A DNA stretch of 64,000 bases from Collybiopsis luxurians FD-317 M1 (lineage: Eukaryota; Basidiomycota; Agaricomycetes; Agaricales; Omphalotaceae), in assembly GCA_000827265.1 (NCBI GenBank), contig KN834751.1:1164690-1228689 (forward strand), read 5' to 3'. The notes below the pieces were generated by a model that saw nothing but the letters and a program-made list of their open reading frames with translations, had not been told where the DNA came from and did no database searches. Made by a program: the position numbers and the translations under genes. Positions 58,165 to 64,000 of the stretch are shown here, one piece after another. Every line of letters starts with the position of its first letter. Position 1 is the stretch's first letter.

Positions 58165-58705
58165 AGGGAATCAAGAGTGGCAAGTCCCGGCCACAAATGA
58201 CACAAAGTATACAACAGGCCTTTGAGGCACTTGCTGCCCTGAATAATTGATACCCTTAGCCAACCTGCTCAATGGTCCTTCAAAGCCTGTGCTGGCTGTG
58301 AATAGTCAATACCCTTAGCCAACCTTAGATGGACTGCTAAGACCAGAGGACTACCACACATTATTGGCTAAGAAGGGGGACACTGAATAACCTACTAAGA
58401 CCAGAGGACTACCAAGCGCTATCTGCACAAGAGGGTGGGACATTGAAACTTGTATTTGCAAAGTAATTCTACAGTATTTATACAACAAAGCCAGCTTGAG
58501 CCAGCAGAATAAAATGAGATGGTAAAACTATAACACTTCTGGCTGCCTTCAGCCACAGTACAAATCAAGTAATAAATCTTGGTAAAACATAAAGAAAATA
58601 AAGAAAGATTCCTTTTCTGGTATTCATTGCCTGACTGGACCTTTGGTACATTGGCTAAATCCTCATTCCTATGTTCCTTGCATGTGCACACATATGTCAC
58701 ATCAC
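58165..58705. other. Non-coding spacer
   Basis: Contains two diverged copies of a CAATACCCTTAGCCAACCT motif and of CCAGAGGACTACCA. No gene. Confidence 0.4.
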
Positions 58706-59208
58706 GGCTCATCCTATCCTGCACTGACTAGCATGACTAGCCATGCTTAACTACTCCCAAGTTTATTCTGGATAACATAGCCAGATCAAGCTTGTCCCCT
58801 CCAGATATTCTGAACCAGTTGTAGGAGAGCTTTCCAATGATATCCAGTTTATAATACTTCTGTGCATTCTGTACAGCATTATTCTGAAATGTTCCTCATA
58901 TGGTCCTACTACAGATGACCATGATCCCTGGTTCTAAAATCTTCCTTTAACTTAGCCAACTCCATCCAGGGTGTGCTAAGGTCCAGGTCCATTCAATTTC
59001 TTAAATCCCAGCAATACTATTTGTTCCAAAGTTTTGGCTCTGGCAGGCTCCAGGATGTATGGTGTTCAGATTATCCATCTGCTTCATCAGGTTTCCTTGG
59101 CCAACATCAGCTGGAGTGTAAACTATGTTCCTTCTATAATTTGTACCTTGAGTTGCACAGACTACATGTCCCCCTAGGTGGAGTCTCAGCCACACATGTA
59201 GAGATGAG
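58706..59208 (+). repeat. Left arm of a 0.5-kb inverted repeat
   Basis: Reverse complement of 60461-60965, beginning GGCTCATCCTATCCTGCACT. Arms are diverged by substitutions and small gaps; the spacer is about 1.25 kb. Confidence 0.85.
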
Positions 59209-59452
59209 CTCCAGGTACCACAGCTTTGACATGCTAGGCAGCCATCATCTGGGTTAGGTACTCCTAGAGACCATAGTGGGCTGGTATACATGAATACTGT
59301 AGCTGACTTCATCCCATTCATATGTAGACTTCTGTAGTGAGGCTTTGACTAGCTGGCTTGGGTGGGCCACTGTCCTCTGGATACACTCTAGAGCCTGGAC
59401 TGTCAATCCAGGGCTGTTAGAGGCCTGTGCAAAGAATATGTGTATCAGTGCC
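59203..59452 (+). repeat. Direct repeat, copy 1 (copy 2 at 61156-61403)
   Basis: Shared core CAGCTTTGACATGCT and GGTTAGGTACTCCTAGAGAC. It abuts the inverted-repeat arm here and the 50.8-kb duplication at the other copy, so it is a junction sequence in both places. Confidence 0.8.
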
Positions 59453-60174
59453 AATTGTACAAAGAAAAGGATGACTTGGTTGTATGGTTTCTTGGATGTC
59501 CAGTTTTGTACAAGTAGTAGAAGTAGTTACTGTGCAATGCAGCTTATTGCACCCCTCAGTTGGAAGCTTTAAACTCACTCTTCTCTTGCCTGTCATAAAG
59601 CAGTATACAGTGGAGTGACTTTCAAGAGCACAGTAATCAGTTAAGCAGAAGCTGGTCCCAATCGACAGAGTTAATTAAATAGTCTACTGGTACAGGCAGG
59701 ATACTCACCTGGTCCCAATCAACAGAGAGGTCAAGATGGGGACTCAGGTTACAGGCAGTAGGTATATATACTGTAGTGAACTGTAAGAGGGACTAATGCT
59801 ACTGGGGGATAAGATGAGAAACTAATGCTACTGGAAGACAACAGCTAAGTGACAGCTATGAGAATAAAAGGTATGGAGCATGTGGTCATGTGACAGATGC
59901 AAGAAGAGCAACAAGGAACACTTCATTAATAAAACAATGACAGTGGGAATGAGATGGAAAAAGAACAATGATACTGTGCAGAGTGGAGATAGGAAGGAGC
60001 CATATGTCCAAAAGGTATTGATATGAAAGTTAGTCATAAATGCGGTCATATGAAAGGTGTACAGTAAAAGGAAAATGAATAGGGGTTAGAAATAGGTGTT
60101 TGTACCAGTTTTATGACATTGCCCAGTACTTTGGTCCATTTGTCAGACAGTACTGCAGACTGCTTGTTGGTTGA
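59453..60174. other. Spacer of the inverted repeat, no gene
   Basis: Short partial repeats (CTGGTCCCAATC twice near 59650 and 59710; AATGCTACTGG twice near 59793 and 59823). No coding support. Confidence 0.4.
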
Positions 60175-60435
60175 GCTAGACTCTCCTCTTGTAGTACCAC
60201 TCATTGTTTGCTGGTTAGTATGCCAGCCTTGTGGTTCAAGTTGACTCATTGTTTGTTGGCCAGAGAGCTGACCTTGTCACAACCTTTTTGTACACCCCAC
60301 TTGTCATTTGCTGGTTAGTATGCCAGCCTTGTGGTTTCAAAGTCAACTCATCATTTGTTGGCCTGTGTGCCAACCTTGTTGTAACCCAGTACACCCGCTT
60401 GTCATTTGTTGGTTAGTGCACCAACCTTGTGGTAC
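60175..60435. repeat. Tandem repeat with about 60-bp units
   Basis: Units like TCATTTGTTGGTTAGTGCACC followed by AACCTTGTGGT recur about five times, alternating GGTTAGTATGCCAGCC and GGCCTGTGTGCCAACC variants. Confidence 0.75.
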
Positions 60436-60460
60436 AACTCTTTCAGCACACCCTATTGCT

Positions 60461-60965
60461 TCTCATCTCTACATGTGTGGCTGAGATTCCACACCAGGGG
60501 GACACATAGTTTGTGCAACTCAGGGTACAAACCATAGAAGGAACATAGTTTACACTCCAGCCAACATTGGCCAAGAAAATCTCACAAAGCAGATGGATAA
60601 TCTGAACACCGTACATTCTGGAGCTTGCCAGAGCCAGAACTTCAGAATGAATAATATTGCTGGGATCTAAGAAATTGAACAGACCTGGATCTTAGCACAC
60701 CCTGGATGGAGTTGGCCAAGTCAAAGGAAGATTTTAGAACCAGGAGCCATGATTGTCTGTAGTAGGACCATACAAGAAACATTTCAGAATGGTGCTGTAC
60801 AGAACACATGGAAGTATTATAAACTGGATATCATTGGAAAGCTCTCCTACAACCAGTTTGGAATATCTGAAGGGGACAAGCTTGATCCAGCTATGCTATC
60901 CAGAATAAGCTTGGGAGTAATTAAGCATGGCTAGTCATGCTAGACAGTGCAGGATAGGATGAGCC
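60461..60965 (-). repeat. Right arm of the 0.5-kb inverted repeat
   Basis: Complementary to 58706-59208, ending AGTGCAGGATAGGATGAGCC. A 61-codon frame inside is not conserved in the left arm. Confidence 0.85.
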
Positions 60966-61155
60966 ATTAATGAGAATTAGGTTTTTACTAAGAGGTCTCT
61001 TGATAGAAACAACTAGTTGTACCAGTGATTCATGTTGTTGTGTGAGAGTGCATTGTCAAAGGTTCTGCAGGTAATATATTTATATCAATGTCTAGCTCAA
61101 CTAGTAATCATCTAACAAATATAACTCTACTGGATGGACTGCCTGGTCCCTTGGT

Positions 61156-61403
61156 AGAGCTCTGGGTACTACAGCTTTGACATGCTGGGCAGCCATCATC
61201 CAGGTTAGGTACTCCTAGAGACCATAGTGGGCTGGTACATATGGATACTATAGCCAACTTCATCCCATTCATATGTAGACTTCTGTAGTGAAGCTTTGAC
61301 TAGCTGGCTTGAGCAAGCCACTGTCCTCTGATTTCATTCTAGAGCCCGGACTGCCAATCCAAGGCCATTAGAGGTCTGCACAAAAAATATGCATATCAAT
61401 GCC
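61156..61403 (+). repeat. Direct repeat, copy 2 (copy 1 at 59203-59452)
   Basis: Same order and strand as copy 1. The right end is joined base to base to the 50.8-kb duplicate at 61403. Confidence 0.8.
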
Positions 61404-62249
61404 TACTCTAGACCATTGTGGCCTCTTCTATATGCTAAGTGTAGTTGATACATCATGCATCCTGTATTGTCAGTTGATGTACAGTTCCTTCTTTCCTTCC
61501 TGGATTTGTTGAGTTAGCTGGATATAGACATGGGTATGGCTATAGAGTGGTGCTGCCAGTGGTATTGAGGTGGGAATGAAGGAGGATTCATCAAAAGATT
61601 CAGATACAGCTCATACATTAGATACCTAATGTACTCTAATGCCACCTGACATTGTTATCAATCTCTGCAAGATATCACAGTTGATATGAGGGAATGGAGG
61701 TAAGTACAAGTTCTGTCAGAAATCTTGGGATATTGATGGGTCATTGAGTGCAGTGAAGATTTGAGAAGTCATTTGTGTGTAGAAGTCAACTCACCAACCT
61801 CAAGGCAACCTGAGACCATCTTTTATTACAAACTGCATTCTGCACACATTTTGAGAGGGCTATAAGCAGTCCTCAAGGATAAATACATTAACTAGCTGTG
61901 TTGTTTGCAAACATGAGTTGCTCTATCTACTGTAACTACAGTCACACTAAGAACATCAGTGGAAGTGGTTGAAAAATGCCAGATGTAGCATCAGCGGCAT
62001 GTCAATGAAGCACTGTAAGTCTCCTGCTTCCTCAGATGGGACTTGGACATAGCTGTAGTAGTGGAAACCCCAAAGAGAACAGCTATAGAAGTCAGCAAAA
62101 GCTGAAAAATTAGGGACAGAGCATGCATGCCTCAGTCATCAGTGCACCAGCATGCAGTCATCATACCTAACCAGAGTAAAGTGTGAACAACATTAGCCCA
62201 AAAGAATCTGCACACACCAAAGGCAAAGAACATGGTTACAGTCCCAATC
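61403..62249 (+). repeat. CpG-depleted copy of 50841-51750, including a gene F 3' fragment
   Basis: Matches the first copy throughout, but CpG sites there appear as TG or CA here (for example GTCAGTCGACGTACAG against GTCAGTTGATGTACAG). The last 250 bases correspond to exon 5 and part of exon 4 of gene F (minus strand) with breaks. It ends where an inverted-repeat unit begins. Confidence 0.85.
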
Positions 62250-62276
62250 AGGGTTAGTGATTTTAACAAGCAGCCA

Positions 62277-63185
62277 GTCCAAGCATCTGAGCAGGTACAA
62301 GCAAGTACAAGCAGGGCTGAGCTACATCCAATATGCTAGGTAGGACTAGGTACCACACCATTTAGCACCCTTACAGTGCCCTCAAGTAATTAATTCAAAG
62401 ATATTCAAGTGGCAAGAAGCAAGCCCACCTCTTTGATACACTCTAACTCATGTTGACAGTGAGGTCCAGAGTTTAAGTTGGACTCTGAAGGGGAGGAAGA
62501 GAAACCTCCTAATGATAAGTCCAGGCTTAGTAATGTATGTATTTACTTTTATACTGAATGTGACCTTTATCGATTCAGCTTTCTCCCCTGGACATAATTA
62601 TACATCCTTATACAAGAAAGAGTACAGATACATATGAGCAGGTGCAAGCAAGTACAAGCAAGTACAAGCCACCAGTTCAAGTGTCCAAACCAAGTCCAAG
62701 CATCTGAGCAATTTTGACAAGAGTTTGAGCAACTTCAACAAGTGTCCAAGCAACATCAGTACAGTTAAAAAGTACATTAGTATGATATTTCATACTTTGT
62801 TTCTATCAATCTCACTATGTACAGAATGTCACAGCAAAATTCCCTCATTTTGTGATATTTAGCATAGCTAATGTAATGTTTCATTGTGTTTATTTTGGAA
62901 GATCAAGTCTTTGAACTTTGAGATTGGCTTTCCAAAGCAATAAAGGTTTCATTGTAGCATTTACAATTATATACCCAGTGTAAGAGTGCTAGTTTCTTTG
63001 ACATGTAATGTATGGATTACTAGAAAGATTCAGTATTTCATTCATTTATTATTCAATTATTGAGCCTTAACAAAGGTCTGTATCATAATTTATTAGCTTT
63101 ATCAACCTGTATATCTATTAACAAAGCATTTCCATATGGCTCAGACCTCAGAGATTTTTGCTTGTACTTGCTCAGATGCTTGGAC
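62277..63185. mobile_element. Possible inverted-repeat element, about 0.9 kb
   Basis: GTCCAAGCATCTGAGCAGGT with following ACAAGCAAGTACAAGC at 62277-62313 is mirrored by TTTGCTTGTACTTGCTCAGA at 63155-63185. Extra copies of the CAAGTACAAG and CCAAGCATCTGAGC motifs occur inside near 62640-62710. No target duplication was found and the true ends are unsure. Confidence 0.4.
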
Positions 63186-63440
63186 AGGGGAGTATGTTCT
63201 GAGTGTCATGCTGTCCAAACAGGGACTGCAGGTACTAAATATCAAGCCCGCCTATACAATTTTCACATCCTGCAGGCAGGCCTATTCATCTTTTGATTCA
63301 TTTCACTGTAAACAATTAATAGATTGAATGGCATTATTGGGACATAAAATATATAGACAACAACTGTATACAATCTGTGTATATGAATGGCTCTGGTAGA
63401 TATAAATAATATTTTATCAGGTAGCAATTGAATGCTGTAG
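63186..63440. other. Spacer, no gene
   Basis: No supported coding frame between the inverted-repeat unit and the minisatellite. Confidence 0.4.
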
Positions 63441-64000
63441 TAACCATTTGCACAGTTGTAATAAGAATGCAATTAATTTCAATGGCAAAGGCTTGCAGTG
63501 AACAATCTTGTAGATGGCAGCAATTATTTTCATTAGTAGGTATATCAGTGCATGATCCATTGCAAAAGAGAACTTGATTTTTTGTAGCATTCACTTGCAG
63601 TGAACAGATTGTTAGGAGGCAGCACTGGATTGCTACAGCAGCTATTTACAGTGAATGGCCTTGTAGACAGCTGTAACAGATTACTGTAGCATTTATTTAC
63701 AGTGAAAGAAGGCAGCAATTAATTACCACAGCATTCTGGAGCAGTGAATGGCTTTACAGATGACAGCATTGAATTCCAGTAGAATTTATTTGCAGTAAAT
63801 GGTCTCACAAATGGCAACATTTAATTTCAATAGAATTTATCTGGAGTGAATGATCTCACAGATAGCAGCATTCAATTTCAATAGCATTTATTTGCAGTGA
63901 ATGGTTACACAGATGGCAGCATTCAATTTCAGTAGCTATTATTTGCAGTGAGTGGTCTCCCAGTTAACAGCATTGAATTTCAGTAGCTTTTATTTGCAGT
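63441..64000. repeat. Minisatellite with 51-bp unit, continues past the window
   Basis: The anchor GCAGTGA recurs at 63495, 63597, 63647, 63699, 63741, 63792, 63843, 63894, 63945 and 63996, mostly 51 bp apart. A consensus includes GGTCTCACAGATGGCAGCAT and TTCAATTTCAGTAGCATTTA. Units to the left are more diverged. Non-coding. Confidence 0.85.

Noticed and set aside
1..64000. tRNA, rRNA or other structured RNA genes
   Set aside because: No A-box/B-box pair or ribosomal core sequence was noticed on reading; a covariance-model scan would be needed to exclude them.

Overview
The window reads as nuclear DNA of a filamentous basidiomycete, most likely an Agaricomycete (order not resolved). Introns are short (about 49-85 bp, GT-AG with two GC-AG exceptions). 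The gene content fits: a multi-pass membrane protein with the IVVWRVWVL signature of expanded basidiomycete families, a SPA2-type polarity protein, a NACHT-ankyrin NLR-like receptor, F-box-like tandem paralogs and a Ty1/copia element. All joins below were assembled by hand from reading frame, splice-site and paralog agreement.

Layout. 1-5.2 kb: 5' part of a secreted glycerophosphodiesterase-like gene, then two tandem F-box-like paralogs, the second frameshifted. 5.3-10.7 kb: two divergently transcribed secreted-protein genes (called C and D here) and a downstream duplicated block. 11.8-16 kb: a segmental duplication carrying a membrane-protein gene and a broken glutaredoxin-like gene. 16.4-18.9 kb: SPA2-like gene. 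20-22.1 kb: a decayed second copy of the C/D cassette, running directly into 22.1-27.1 kb: an intact NLR-like gene whose last 980 or so residues are 29 nearly identical ankyrin repeats. 27-46.3 kb: a CpG-poor, repeat-rich stretch with an LTR candidate, a decayed unidentified coding region hit by three short inverted-repeat elements, a broken second NLR, and a decayed copia element hit by a fourth such element. 47-49 kb: second copy of the 11.8-15.8 kb block, carrying the intact glutaredoxin-like gene. 49.9-55.5 kb: a doubtful small secreted protein, an intact membrane-protein gene, two decayed copies of its 3' part, and a third glutaredoxin copy. 55.5-64 kb: nested direct, inverted and tandem repeats with no convincing gene, ending in a 51-bp minisatellite that runs off the edge.

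Three themes tie the window together. (1) It is a mosaic of segmental duplications in which one copy usually stays intact while the other decays. (2) CpG is strongly depleted from about 22 to 45 kb and again after about 55 kb, and paired copies show CpG changed to TpG or CpA, as expected from cytosine-methylation decay. (3) The one long gene intact inside the depleted zone is the NLR, a type of protein used by fungi for non-self recognition. Its homogenised repeats and dead paralog suggest a fast-evolving receptor locus. No bacterial-type operon, CRISPR array, rRNA or tRNA gene was found.
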